DNA of 29,887 nucleotides from an uncultured Clostridia bacterium (lineage in GTDB: Bacteria; Bacillota; Clostridia; TANB77; CAG-508). Shown here in pieces: positions 16,715 through 26,235 of this stretch. The translations under genes were made by a program, and so were the position numbers. The first letter of the stretch is position 1, and each line of letters opens with the position of its first letter. A model generated the notes under the pieces. It had not been told where the DNA came from, did not search any database, and saw nothing but the letters and a program-made list of their open reading frames with translations. Location of the stretch: the NCBI GenBank assembly GCA_948560265.1, contig CAOXTD010000002.1, positions 24,634-54,520 on the forward strand, read 5' to 3'.

Positions 16715-17443
16715 ATGAAAAAGAAAGTATTTATAATTGTTATAAGTATATTAATTTTATTATTAGCTGTAATTGGAATAGCTTATTTTACTTATCCAAA
16801 AGATAAGATTATTCCTTTAGCAAAAGAAGATGTCATTGATTCAAATGAAAATACAATAGATGTTTCTACAGATAACATTACATCTAATGAGATAGCAACA
16901 GAAATTAGTACTATAATCCCAGAAGTAGAAAAAGAAACAAAAATAGATGATGAGATACCTAAAAAAGATGAAACTATAGTGGATAAAACTGTAACTACAG
17001 TTTCTACTTCAAATAGTTCAACAAAAAATACTACATCTACTAATAAGAATACTCAAAAAAATGGCAAAGTAAATGATAAGGAGGAAAGTTCTAAATGCAC
17101 TACCCCTCCATCAAATATAGAAAAAGCAAAAACTAATGAAACTATTACATCAAAACCAGTAGATAAACCTAATGAAACTAATAAAGTAACTCAACCTACC
17201 AGATGCACAAGTAACAATAATCATGGTATGGATGTTGGAAATTGTGAAAAATGGTTTAATTCTAAAAATGGGGCAATTTCATATTATGAAGAAAAAATTA
17301 AATATTGGAATGAGTGGTGGAAAAACGCAGATCCAAATGACACAAATGCAGATGCAACTTACTATAAAAATTGCCCTACAGGTTACGAATATTGGAGTTG
17401 CATGTATTGTAATAAGTGGACTATTAACCTTTATTATAGGTAA
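16715..17443 (+). CDS. Membrane-anchored secreted protein with Cys-rich C-terminal domain
   Basis: A 242-aa protein. One N-terminal hydrophobic helix (about residues 4-24) is followed by a low-complexity Thr/Ser/Asn/Lys linker of about 130 residues and a compact C-terminal domain (about residues 165-242) rich in Trp, Tyr and Cys (CEKWF, YWNEWWK, then NCPTGYEYW, CMYCNKW). Six or seven Cys in the exported part suggest disulfides or metal binding. The layout (anchor, stalk, small head) suits a surface-exposed binding module. I do not recognise the head domain. RBS AAGAGGTGA. It follows the sortase and precedes a terminator. Confidence 0.7.
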   Translation: MKKKVFIIVISILILLLAVIGIAYFTYPKDKIIPLAKEDVIDSNENTIDVSTDNITSNEIATEISTIIPEVEKETKIDDEIPKKDETIVDKTVTTVSTSNSSTKNTTSTNKNTQKNGKVNDKEESSKCTTPPSNIEKAKTNETITSKPVDKPNETNKVTQPTRCTSNNNHGMDVGNCEKWFNSKNGAISYYEEKIKYWNEWWKNADPNDTNADATYYKNCPTGYEYWSCMYCNKWTINLYYR

Positions 17444-17459
17444 AATAAATATTTTTAAG

Positions 17460-17485
17460 AGTCAAGATTTAAGTCTTGGCTTTTT
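17460..17485 (+). terminator. Weak intrinsic terminator
   Basis: AGTCAAGA / TCTTGGCT (8-bp stem, one G-U pair, 6-nt loop) followed by TTTTT, after the Cys-rich protein gene. Confidence 0.7.
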
Positions 17486-17500
17486 ATTATGGAGGTAAAG

Positions 17501-17834
17501 TTGAAGGAAAAAAATTATAAAGATATATTAGGCAAAAACAATCATTTTCAAAATGAATGTGCCTTAAATTATTTATTAAATTATCGGTAGAATAAATTTA
17601 TCAGATGATGATTTCTTTAACAATAAAATAAAAGAAACAGAAAATGATTATAATGCTCACAGAGGTAGTCCGATAATGACTAAAGATTATGCTATAAGTA
17701 TAATTAAAACATCAAGAGAAATGGCATTAATGGACGCTAAGGATTTATATGATTATATACAACATGAATTGTGTTCTATCGAAAAAATTAACACAGAAGT
17801 TGATTCTCCTGATTATGAGGAGGAACTATGCTAA
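17501..17834 (+). CDS. Hypothetical 110-aa protein read through one CGG +1 shift
   Basis: It starts at TTG 17501 with GGAGGT upstream. Codon 29 is CGG and is followed directly by TAG. Moving +1 at the CGG gives NYG-RINLSDDDFF and an uninterrupted frame to the TAA at 17832-17834, which overlaps the ATG of the next gene, as expected for a genuine operon junction. The protein looks helical and soluble (ENDYNAHRGSPIMTKDYA, then SREMALMDAKDLYDYIQHEL). I recognise no family. Without the shift, no ORF explains the 245 bp between 17585 and 17828 and the downstream RBS would be stranded. Confidence 0.7.
17585..17587 (+). other. Recoding site 2: in-frame CGG read as CGGT = Gly
   Basis: AAT TAT CGG TAG AAT. 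Skipping C gives TAT GGT AGA ATA. A stop codon follows the CGG in the zero frame. Confidence 0.75.
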
Positions 17835-18028
17835 AGAAAATACTTTTAAAAATTCAGAAATTAGAGCAACAGAAAAAAGCAAAAGTAGATAAACAGTCAG
17901 AAATTCAGAAAGAAATTGATGACTTGGATTTACAGTTAAAAAAGTTATATTCATTTAAGAAGGATTACGAAAAATTAGAAAAAAATTCACAAGATTTCTT
18001 AAATAATATGGGTGGTAAAACTACTTGA
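17828..18028 (+). CDS. Small coiled-coil protein, DUF4315-like
   Basis: A 66-aa highly charged helical protein with heptad character (IQKLEQQKKAKVDKQSEIQK, then DDLDLQLKKLYSFKKDYEKL). Size, charge and neighbourhood fit the DUF4315 proteins found next to surface-protein and coupling genes in Clostridia conjugative elements. The ATG overlaps the stop of the upstream gene, and its TGA overlaps the TTG start of the next. Confidence 0.6.
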   Translation: MLKKILLKIQKLEQQKKAKVDKQSEIQKEIDDLDLQLKKLYSFKKDYEKLEKNSQDFLNNMGGKTT

Positions 18029-18588
18029 ATGATGAAGATAAAAAGCTGTTAGAGGCATATCTAAAGGAAACAAAAAAAAGGAGAATAATTATATTCATTT
18101 CAATTATTTTCTTTATTCTCTTTTGTACCATTATTGCTAGTAAATATTATATTAAAAATATACCTGTAGATGAAAACTTTAATAATACGACAAGTATGCA
18201 AGAGAATGATAACAAGCCTTTAAATGAAACAGTTGAAAACAATACTACTAATTCTGAAATAATTTCTGAAAATGTAATTGAAAATCATATACAAAATAAT
18301 GAAAATATTGTGGTAGAACAGACACAAGAACAATCTTCAAAAGAAGATAAAAAACAAGAAGAAAAAGAACTTCAACCAAGTAAAACTACTACATCAGAAA
18401 GTAAAAAGAATGAAGTACAAAAAAATAAAACTTCCAACAAAGACTTTCTATTTACTGATGGTTACACTATGGATAATGTATCACAGGTAGCACAAGAATA
18501 TCTAAAATCTAGTGGATATGCTGGTGAATGTGTACCTTTGAAAGATAGTGAAGGTATTTACTATGGAATGAGAGTAATTTTTCATTAA
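18025..18588 (+). CDS. Membrane-anchored protein with stalk and small conserved C-terminal domain
   Basis: A 187-aa protein starting at TTG 18025, overlapping the upstream TGA, with GGGTGG as RBS. It has a charged cytoplasmic N-terminus, one transmembrane helix (about residues 20-42), a low-complexity Asn/Glu/Thr/Lys stalk (residues 45-140) and a compact C-terminal domain (FLFTDGYTMDNVSQVAQEYL, then SGYAGECVPLKDSEGIYYGM). The same anchor-stalk-head layout is seen in the gene at 16715. The head domain looks family-conserved, but I cannot assign a function. It sits directly before the adhesin and may be part of the same surface assembly. Confidence 0.65.
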   Translation: MNDEDKKLLEAYLKETKKRRIIIFISIIFFILFCTIIASKYYIKNIPVDENFNNTTSMQENDNKPLNETVENNTTNSEIISENVIENHIQNNENIVVEQTQEQSSKEDKKQEEKELQPSKTTTSESKKNEVQKNKTSNKDFLFTDGYTMDNVSQVAQEYLKSSGYAGECVPLKDSEGIYYGMRVIFH

Positions 18589-18605
18589 ATTTTATAAGAA
18601 ATACA

Positions 18606-18632
18606 GAGCAAGTAATGTACTTGTTCTTTTTT
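18606..18632 (+). terminator. Intrinsic terminator before the adhesin gene
   Basis: GAGCAAGTA / TACTTGTTC stem (9 bp, one G-U pair, 3-nt loop) followed by six T. It is 18 nt before the adhesin start codon. Confidence 0.8.
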
Positions 18633-18649
18633 AAGGAGGAATTTAAAAA

Positions 18650-21600
18650 GTGATTAAAACAAAAAATTTTAATATTCGTAAAAAAATATTTGCAGTAATT
18701 CTTTTAATTATCACATTATTTGGAACATTCCAACCAGTTTTTGCTTTATCTGGATCAGGTAATGCAAACTGGGTAGGAGGTCAATTTGCAACTTTTATAC
18801 ACACAACAGATAACAGAGATAGTGAAAATGGAATACTAGCAAGAAGATTAGTAAACGTATCTACAAAGGAAAGATTTACTGTTTTTTGTGTAGAACATGG
18901 TGTAGACTTTAAAACAGGTGTAGTTAGTAATGGTGACTATTATGTACCAATTAATCCAACTATTAAAAGGGCTTGCAAAGTAGCTTATCTAGGATGGTAC
19001 AGTAAACATCCAGATTATGTAATTGATGGTAGTATAAATATTGAAGATATGTTATCAAGAAAAAAAGATTATGTATTTACGCAACAGATGATTTGGGAGA
19101 GTCTAGGACAGTCTAATGCAGAATTTATAGATTCATCATTACAAAATGAATTTGTTTCATTCAAAAATAATATTAATAATCAAATTGCAAATATGGAAAA
19201 GAGACCTTCATTTGATGCAACTGCAATTACTGTAAATGTAGGAGAAACACAAACAATTACAGATTCTAATAATGTATTAAGTCAATATAACAGTATTGAT
19301 AAAACAGTAGATGGAATTAGACTTCAACACAACAAAGGCGAAAATACTTTAACAATAACTGTAGATGAAAATTGTACGTTGAAGAATTACAGAATATCAG
19401 ATGCTGATATGAAAAATTGGGGATGTATAAAAGATGAAACAAGAGAAACCGATACAAATATATATTTTGAATTTCCATCTGGGGTTCAAGATCAAATGAT
19501 GGCTATGTCTTATAATGATCCAGTAACAATGGCATTTTCATTAACGATTAATCCATTGGGAAATTTAGAACTAACAAAGCTAAATAATAATGGCGATCTT
19601 GTGGATGGTACAATTTTTACAGTAAACGGACCTGGGTACAATGGTGATGTTGAAGTAAGAAATGGAAGAATTATTTTAGAGAAAATCAAAAAAGGAATCT
19701 ATACTATTCGTGAAAAATCAGTAGGAACAGGCTACTTATTAAATACAGAAACATATACTGTGGAAGTTAAACCAAGTGAAACTGCTACACAATCAATCGT
19801 AAATAGCGAACCTACAGGAGAGTTATCATTAACTAAAATTGACATTGATACTGGTAATGGTAATCGAGTTGATGGAACAGCACATCATGGAGATGCTTCC
19901 ATTGAAGGAGCTGTATATAAATTATATGCGGATGAAGATATATATAATGTTCAAAGAACTGTAAAATATTTTTCTAAAAATGATGAAATTGGAATATATA
20001 CATTTAATAAAAATGGAGTTGCAACTGCAAAAATTACAAATACTTCTACAAAAGCTAATATTGAGGCAAAAGGTAATAAAATAATAGGACTCCCAATGGG
20101 AAATTATCGGTTGCTTTGAAACTATAGTTCCGACAGGATATACAAAAGATACTAATGTGTATAAACATACCTTTTCTTACAAAGATTCAAATACTAAAGT
20201 AATTCCTATATCTGGAACTGTATCAAATAAAGTCCAAAAAGCACCATTTGAAGTTATTAAGATAACATCAAACGACAATACTGTTACAGAAGTTGTTGAA
20301 AATGCTGAATTTACAGCAATACTAACTAAATATGTAACTTACTACGGTAGCTTTGATGAGGCATTAAAACATTTAGACCAATATGCAGAAGATGAATATT
20401 CAATTTTTAGGACTTCAAGTAATGGGCATGGAACTTCTGGATTACTTGCTTGGGGCGATTATACCGTTCGTGAAACATATACTCCTTCTCCTGAGATTGA
20501 GGCTGTGGAGGACTTTTATGTAACAATCGACAAGGATAGTAAAACACCAATTAAAGAAATTGTTGCCAACGATTATCCTTTTCAAGCATATATCAAATTA
20601 ATAAAACAAGACAAAAAGACTGATAAAGTTGTAACTTTATCTAATGCAACATTTAATTTATATAAATTGAATGAAGATAACAATACTTGGGAAAAGGTAT
20701 CTTGTAAAGTAGGAAAAAATTATTATGATTCTTGGACTACCGACAAGGAAGGAATTGCTCGTACAGAAAATAAACTCGAAGCTGGACACTATAAATGCTC
20801 TGAATTGGTTATTCCAAATGGATTCTTACAACTAGATGAAGATGTAATTTTTGATGTAAATAACAGAAATAAAACTTTAAATTATGATAAGGACTTAGAT
20901 GCTTGGATAACTGTAACTATTAAAAATGAGCAACCTGTTGGAGAATTAGTAATTGATAAGTCTGTAGCATTAAGAGAAAATATTGATACATCTTTAGTTG
21001 ATGTTAGTGATTTGAGTAAAATTAAATTCAAATTAGTGGCAACGGAAAATGTCCTTGATATGGCAGATGGAAGTATCATATATCCAAAGGATAAGGAAGT
21101 TGGCACATATTCCCTTTCAAAAGAAGGCGATTTAACAATATCTAATCTTCCTATGGGAAAATATGAATTTTTTGAATGTGCTACTTTAGATGGATTGGTT
21201 TTAGATGAAACTAGACATCAAGTTGAGTTCACACAAAAAGATACTACTACAAAAGTATATTCTGATACAAGAGAAGTTATTAACGATACTACTGTTGTAA
21301 AAATTAGTAAACAAGATATTGGTGGCAACGAAATTAAAGGTGCTACATTACAAGTTATCAACAAAAATGGTGAAATAGTTGATGAATGGGTATCAACAGA
21401 TATTCCTCATACAATAGAAGGGTTAAAAGTAAATGAATCTTATACACTTCATGAAGAAATTTGTGTAAATGAATTTGTAAAAGCTACTGATGTTGAATTT
21501 ACTGTTACAAACACAAATGAAATACAATCTGTTACTATGATAGATAAAGTATTAGAAGTAAGTAAACAAGATATTGGTGGCAACGAAATTGAAGGTGCTA

Positions 21601-23028
21601 CATTACAAGTTATTGATAAAAATAATAAAGTAGTAGATGAATGGATTTCAACCAATACACCTCATAGGGTTAGTGGTTTAATTGAAGGCGAAAAATACAC
21701 ATTACACGAAGAAATCTGTGTGGATGGATTCGTAAAAGCTACTGATGTTGAATTTGAGGTAACTACTGATAAAGAAACACAAAAAATCATTATGATTGAT
21801 AAAGTTGTATCATTAAGCAAGCAGGATATTGGAGGAAATGAAATTGAAGGTGCTGAAATGACAGTTACAGATGAAAATAATGAAATTGTTGACAGTTGGA
21901 CTTCAACTAAAGAGCCTCATCATATTTCAAACCTTGAAGAAGGTAAAAAATATGTACTACATGAATTGTATGCTCCTGATACATTCGTAATTGCAACAGA
22001 TGTAGAATTTGAAGTAACTACTGATAAGGAAACACAAGAAATTATTTTAGTTGATAAAACTGTAGAAATTAGTAAGCAAGACATTGAAGGTAATGAAATC
22101 GAAGGTGCTACCTTGGTAGTAACAAATGCTAAAACTAAAAACATCATTGATAAGTGGGTATCAACTAATATTCCTCACAAAGTTAGTGGTTTGATCGAAG
22201 GCGAAAAATACACATTACACGAAGAAATCTGTGTGGATGGATTCGTAAAAGCTACTGATGTTGAATTTGAGGTAACTACTGATAAAGAAACACAAAAGGT
22301 CATTATGATTGATAAAATTGTTGATGTAACTAAAACAGATTTAGTTAATGGTGAAGAAGTCGAAGGAGCTGAACTTGTTGTAACAGATGAAGATGGTAAC
22401 ATTGTAGATGAATGGGTATCAACCAAAGAACATCATCATGTGTCAGGCTTGGAGGAAGGTAAAAACTATGTATTGACTGAAAAGACAGCACCATACGGAT
22501 TTGAAGTTGCAGAAAGTATTAATTTTACAGTAACTACAGATAAAGCAACACAAGTTGTTGAAATGAAGGATATGCCTATATTAAGATCAGTTCGAGTAGA
22601 AAAAGTAGATAAAGCTACTGGCGAACATATTAAATCTAATAAGTTTGAATTTAATCTTTATGAAGATGAGGCTTGTACTAAACTCTTAAAAACTGTTGGT
22701 GCAAATGAATTTGAAGGAACTGCATTGTTTGAGGACCTAAGATTTGGTACATTTTATATAAAAGAACGGAAAAGCACCTCTAGGCTATAGATTATCAGAT
22801 GAAGTAGTAAAAATCGAAATTAATCCAGATGGTGTTTTTGCAAATGGAGTATCTTTGGAAGAAACTGATGGTGTTTATAGTTTTGTTTACTATAATTCAC
22901 TAATGCCTTCTATTCAAACAGGTAATGAAATGAACTATCCTATGATATTAGGATCAATGGCAATTTCTTTAATTGGAGTTACTACAGGAGTTGTAATTTT
23001 AAAAAGAAAAAACAAAAAAAATAATTAA
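18650..23028 (+). CDS. Large thioester/SpaA-repeat surface adhesin, read through two CGG +1 shifts
   Basis: The reading frame is GTG 18650 (AAGGAGG upstream) to TAA 23026-23028, 1458 aa, with +1 shifts at CGG 20108 and CGG 22767. It has a signal peptide ending near Ala32. A thioester domain follows, with Cys80 (FTVFCVEHG) and the Gln motif TQQMIW at 144-149; such domains bind host amines covalently. Next come several SpaA/Cna_B-like domains, five tandem repeats of about 85 aa (21294-22575), a further Cna_B-like domain containing the second shift, and a sorting end: IQTGNE, a hydrophobic helix and KRKNKKNN. Lys in SKQDI and Glu in YTLHEE fit isopeptide-forming positions. It is the probable client of the class B sortase. 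In the plain zero frame the protein would stop at 20119, before its repeats and anchor. Confidence 0.85.
20108..20110 (+). other. Recoding site 3: in-frame CGG read as CGGT = Gly
   Basis: GGA AAT TAT CGG TTG CTT TGA. Skipping C gives TAT GGT TGC TTT GAA ACT ATA GTT, restoring the strand that leads to the SpaA motif IVPTGY. Codon 487 of the adhesin. Confidence 0.75.
21294..22575 (+). repeat. Five tandem SpaA/Cna_B-type protein repeats
   Basis: Repeat units begin near 21294, 21546, 21801, 22056 and 22314, a period of about 255 bp. Each carries SKQDIGGNEIEGA-like starts, a WVSTxxPHxVSGL turn, YTLHEEICVDGFVKATDVEF and a TTDKETQxxxMIDK end. Units 2 and 4 share 101 identical bases (21684-21784 and 22197-22297), a sign of recent duplication or gene conversion. 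Confidence 0.9.
22767..22769 (+). other. Recoding site 4: in-frame CGG read as CGGA = Gly
   Basis: AAA GAA CGG AAA AGC ACC. Skipping C gives GAA GGA AAA GCA CCT CTA GGC TAT (E-G-K-A-P-L-G-Y), the canonical end motif of a SpaA/Cna_B domain (K-A-P-x-G-Y). The shifted frame then supplies the cell-wall anchor. Confidence 0.8.
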
Positions 23029-23033
23029 TTTAT

Positions 23034-23059
23034 GAGTGGGTTCTCTCCCACTCTTTTTT
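23034..23059 (+). terminator. Intrinsic terminator after the adhesin
   Basis: GAGTGGG / CCCACTC perfect 7-bp stem with a 6-nt loop, followed by six T. Confidence 0.88.
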
Positions 23060-23065
23060 CTTATA

Positions 23066-23083
23066 AAGGAGGGATTTACAATT
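23066..23083 (+). promoter_or_regulatory. Strong RBS aimed at an ATT start codon
   Basis: AAGGAGGG, then ATTTACA and ATT at 23081. The spacing of 8 nt from AGGAGG is the same as at the ATA start at 14842. Confidence 0.55.
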
Positions 23084-23467
23084 CAAACTAATATTATATA
23101 CAACTTTGAAGATTTACAAGGTTTACTGTTAGATAAAACACAAAAAGGTTCTTTTTATCTGTTATTTGATGATATTTATTTTGAAGAAATCGAAAAAGAT
23201 ACTGTAATTAATAGAGATGTATATACTCTTGCTAGGAGAATATCTAAACCATTTAATATTATTAAATATATTACTTTTAATGTAAAAGAAAAATATTCTA
23301 CAAAGGAAATATACGAATTAATAGATATTTTAAGAAGAGATACTACCATTATTGTTACTATATTCAATCCAGATAGAAAAGAAGTTTTTTTATTATTTAT
23401 TAGTAATAAAGATGATTCTATGTTAGAACATCATATTAAAACATTTATGGAATTGGAGGTGACTTAG
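23081..23467 (+). CDS. Hypothetical protein, probable ATT start
   Basis: A 128-aa protein. AAAGGAGGG (23065-23073) is followed at 8 nt from AGGAGG by ATT CAA ACT. No ATG, GTG or TTG occurs in frame near this position; the GTG at 23036 lies inside the terminator, and the next possible start is CTG 23126. The protein looks alpha/beta (IIYNFEDLQGLLLDKTQ, GSFYLLFDDIYFEEIE, TTIIVTIFNPDRKEVFLLFI). No family recognised. It ends one base before the next ATG. Confidence 0.65.
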   Translation: MQTNIIYNFEDLQGLLLDKTQKGSFYLLFDDIYFEEIEKDTVINRDVYTLARRISKPFNIIKYITFNVKEKYSTKEIYELIDILRRDTTIIVTIFNPDRKEVFLLFISNKDDSMLEHHIKTFMELEVT

Positions 23468-23468
23468 A

Positions 23469-23897
23469 ATGACTGATTACAAGGTTAGATTAGTTATAAA
23501 ACAAGAAGGTATAGACCTCATCAATAAAGAGTTAGAAAGAACAAATGATGAAGCATTAAAAAATCTAATAAAAAAGGCAGATATAAATAAGACCTTTAGA
23601 AATCTTGTTTATCTTGGATGGAATGAATTAGATTCAGAGAGATATTTATTTCTGCAACACCGATTATTTGATGTGGGCTGTAATGACATTTCATATAGGA
23701 TAACTGGTATAGGAGAGGAATTAACAGATGTTCAAGAAGAAAGTTATACTTCTCCAAAAGATGTAAAAGTAGATATTCCATATCCATCTGTTATTCGTAC
23801 ATTTGATGAAAATGATATTGAAAAACAAATGACTGGATATATAAAGTATTTAGAAGAAAAACAAAACGAAAATAGCAAGGAGATGGACTATGAGTGA
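23469..23897 (+). CDS. Hypothetical protein
   Basis: A 142-aa soluble acidic protein from ATG 23469, with GGAGGTGA upstream. It contains a central segment with aromatic residues (FRNLVYLGWNELDSERYLFL, then HRLFDVGCNDISYRITGIGE). No family recognised. Its end overlaps the primase start by 8 bp, so it is coupled to replication genes of the element. Confidence 0.65.
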   Translation: MTDYKVRLVIKQEGIDLINKELERTNDEALKNLIKKADINKTFRNLVYLGWNELDSERYLFLQHRLFDVGCNDISYRITGIGEELTDVQEESYTSPKDVKVDIPYPSVIRTFDENDIEKQMTGYIKYLEEKQNENSKEMDYE

Positions 23898-26235
23898 TGT
23901 TTACGAGGATATATTAAATAGTTCTAATATTCAAACGATATTAGAACATTATGGATTAAAAGTTACAAAAAATAAATGTAACTGTCCTTTTCATAATGAC
24001 ACTCACCCATCTATGAGTATTCACTCTGGTAAAGGAATCGCAAAGTGTTTCGTTTGTGGAAGTGGTGGAAATGCAATTTCTTTCATCCAAAAATATGAAA
24101 ATGAGATAAATCATAATCAAATTAGTTTTAAAGATGCAATGCAAAAGGCTATTGATATTCAAGGACTAAACATTACAATTCCTAGTAATAATACACCTTT
24201 AACAGAAGAACAACAAAGAGTACAAAGACTGAATAATATTTTAAAAGATGCAATTACAATTAGTGAAAATAATCTAAAAGTAAATAATGTTGACTGTCAA
24301 AATGCTTTAAAGTATTTAAAAAATAGGAATTTATCTACAGAAATTATAAGTCAATTTCATATTGGTTTTAATGTAGGTACAAATAATGTAATGAATAATC
24401 TTTTATCAAAATATTCTTTGGATGATCTGATAGAAGTTGGAATTGTTAAAGAATCTAGTAATGGTTACACAGATGTCTTTATCAATAGAATAACTATCCC
24501 TATCTTTGACAGTAACGGAAATGCAGTAGGATTTGGTGCAAGAGCAATAAATGATAGTATAAAACCTAAATACTTGAATACCAAAGAAACAGAAATATTC
24601 AATAAAAGCAATGTATTATTCAATTATCATAGGGCTAAATCTTATGCTAGAAATGATGAACTTATTATTGTTGAAGGATATATGGATGTAATTTCTGCAA
24701 AAGCAATGAAAATAGATAATGTAGTTGGTTCAATGGGAACAGCACTAACAAAAGAGCATATAGACTTAATAAAAAAACTAAAATGTGAGGTAACTCTTTG
24801 TTTAGATAATGATAATGCAGGTAAAGAGGCTATGATTAGGATTATTCCAGAATTATTAAAAGCAAAATTAAAAGTAAATGTATTAGATGTTGCTAAGTTA
24901 GGCAATTATAAAGATTTTGGAGATTTACAAATGGCAAATATAACGAGAGAGCAAGTATATCAGACAAAAATATCTGCATTTACTTTTTTACTAAAATATA
25001 AATATATTCAAAATAAAGAATTATCTGTAGAAAATATCCACAATATATACAATAAAATGTGTAAAGATAGATTAATAAAAGATACAAAAGATGCTTTAAA
25101 TTTTAAAGAATTTATAACTAATAATTCTGATTATTCAAATGATGAAATAGAAAAAATTATTAATCCTACAGAAGTAAAAGAAAACAGAGTTAATAGATAT
25201 AAGGATGTATTTTTCTATTACTATATAATCGGATTGATAAAAAATTATGCTAACAAGCATCAGGATAACATTTTATTAAAATATATAGAATCTGGAAAAC
25301 TAGATTCTAATACTTTAATCAAATCTTTAGATAATGAACAATATTTAAAAGATGATAGTTTAACTGTTAATATAGGTAGTTATATTAAGAATTATATATT
25401 CAAATCAGAACAATATATCAATTTTCAAAATGATAAAATTTTTATCCTTGAACACCTATTAGATAATGTTAAGGCTTTTGATTCTAAAGGAAATAAAGTA
25501 AGTCTTAATTTATCTAAAGAACAAAAAGAACTTGTAATAAAACAATACAATGATAGTTTTGATAATAATATTAAGGAATATATTGAGAATAATCCAGATG
25601 AGTTTGAGGAAATTTTCATTGCAAATTCTCATGAGCAATTTGAAAAATTATTCCCTAAAAGTTATGAAAAACTATTAAAAGAACAGTCTATTTCTCGTTT
25701 TAAAAATGAAATGGTAATGGAGGCTGTTAGGTATGGTTTTGCATATTCGGATGATATGAAATCTGCAATGAGTAGAGAGTTTGTAAATAACGAGAAATTT
25801 AAAACTTTATTAGTATTTAATAACAATAAAAATATTTTAGGATTAACTGCTGAAAGTATTAAAAATACTGAATATGAGATTAAACAGGAAATAGAACCAC
25901 AAAAAGAAACTATTGTAGAAAAAGAGAAAATAAAAGAATCTAAGCCTATGTCTATTTTTATAAAATTATCAGGTAAAGAGAAGGAAACTTATAATGGTAT
26001 GTATCTTCCAATAGATGATACAAAGCAAATTTATATTCCAAAACAATTATATAAAAAAGAGGATAATAGAATAGAAATATTAAATAATCAAGCTAATCAA
26101 GCCAATATGAGTGAATATAAAATAGATAATAATGAGCATAAAAAGAAATTTCATAGCAGATTAACATTAGATGAATTCTATAAAAAGTATTTTAAATTAT
26201 ATTCAATACAAATGGAAAAAGAGGTGATGGCTTAA
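23890..26235 (+). CDS. DnaG-type primase of the element
   Basis: A 781-aa protein that would make RNA primers for element DNA. The N-terminal CHC2 zinc finger uses Cys32 and His35 (CPFH) with Cys53 and Cys56 (CFVC). A DnaG core follows, with RITIPIFDSNGNAVGFGARA, then PKYLNTKET. The TOPRIM domain has the catalytic Glu in IIVEGYMDV (about residue 262) and the metal-binding DND in CLDNDNAG (about residue 306). The C-terminal half (about residues 400-781) is Lys/Asn/Glu-rich and not recognisably the DnaB-binding domain; near its end FIKLSGKEKETYNGMYLPID looks like a small beta domain. Longer than chromosomal DnaG (about 600 aa), as is usual for mobile-element primases. Its stop overlaps the next ATG (TAATG). 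Confidence 0.88.
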   Translation: MSDVYEDILNSSNIQTILEHYGLKVTKNKCNCPFHNDTHPSMSIHSGKGIAKCFVCGSGGNAISFIQKYENEINHNQISFKDAMQKAIDIQGLNITIPSNNTPLTEEQQRVQRLNNILKDAITISENNLKVNNVDCQNALKYLKNRNLSTEIISQFHIGFNVGTNNVMNNLLSKYSLDDLIEVGIVKESSNGYTDVFINRITIPIFDSNGNAVGFGARAINDSIKPKYLNTKETEIFNKSNVLFNYHRAKSYARNDELIIVEGYMDVISAKAMKIDNVVGSMGTALTKEHIDLIKKLKCEVTLCLDNDNAGKEAMIRIIPELLKAKLKVNVLDVAKLGNYKDFGDLQMANITREQVYQTKISAFTFLLKYKYIQNKELSVENIHNIYNKMCKDRLIKDTKDALNFKEFITNNSDYSNDEIEKIINPTEVKENRVNRYKDVFFYYYIIGLIKNYANKHQDNILLKYIESGKLDSNTLIKSLDNEQYLKDDSLTVNIGSYIKNYIFKSEQYINFQNDKIFILEHLLDNVKAFDSKGNKVSLNLSKEQKELVIKQYNDSFDNNIKEYIENNPDEFEEIFIANSHEQFEKLFPKSYEKLLKEQSISRFKNEMVMEAVRYGFAYSDDMKSAMSREFVNNEKFKTLLVFNNNKNILGLTAESIKNTEYEIKQEIEPQKETIVEKEKIKESKPMSIFIKLSGKEKETYNGMYLPIDDTKQIYIPKQLYKKEDNRIEILNNQANQANMSEYKIDNNEHKKKFHSRLTLDEFYKKYFKLYSIQMEKEVMA

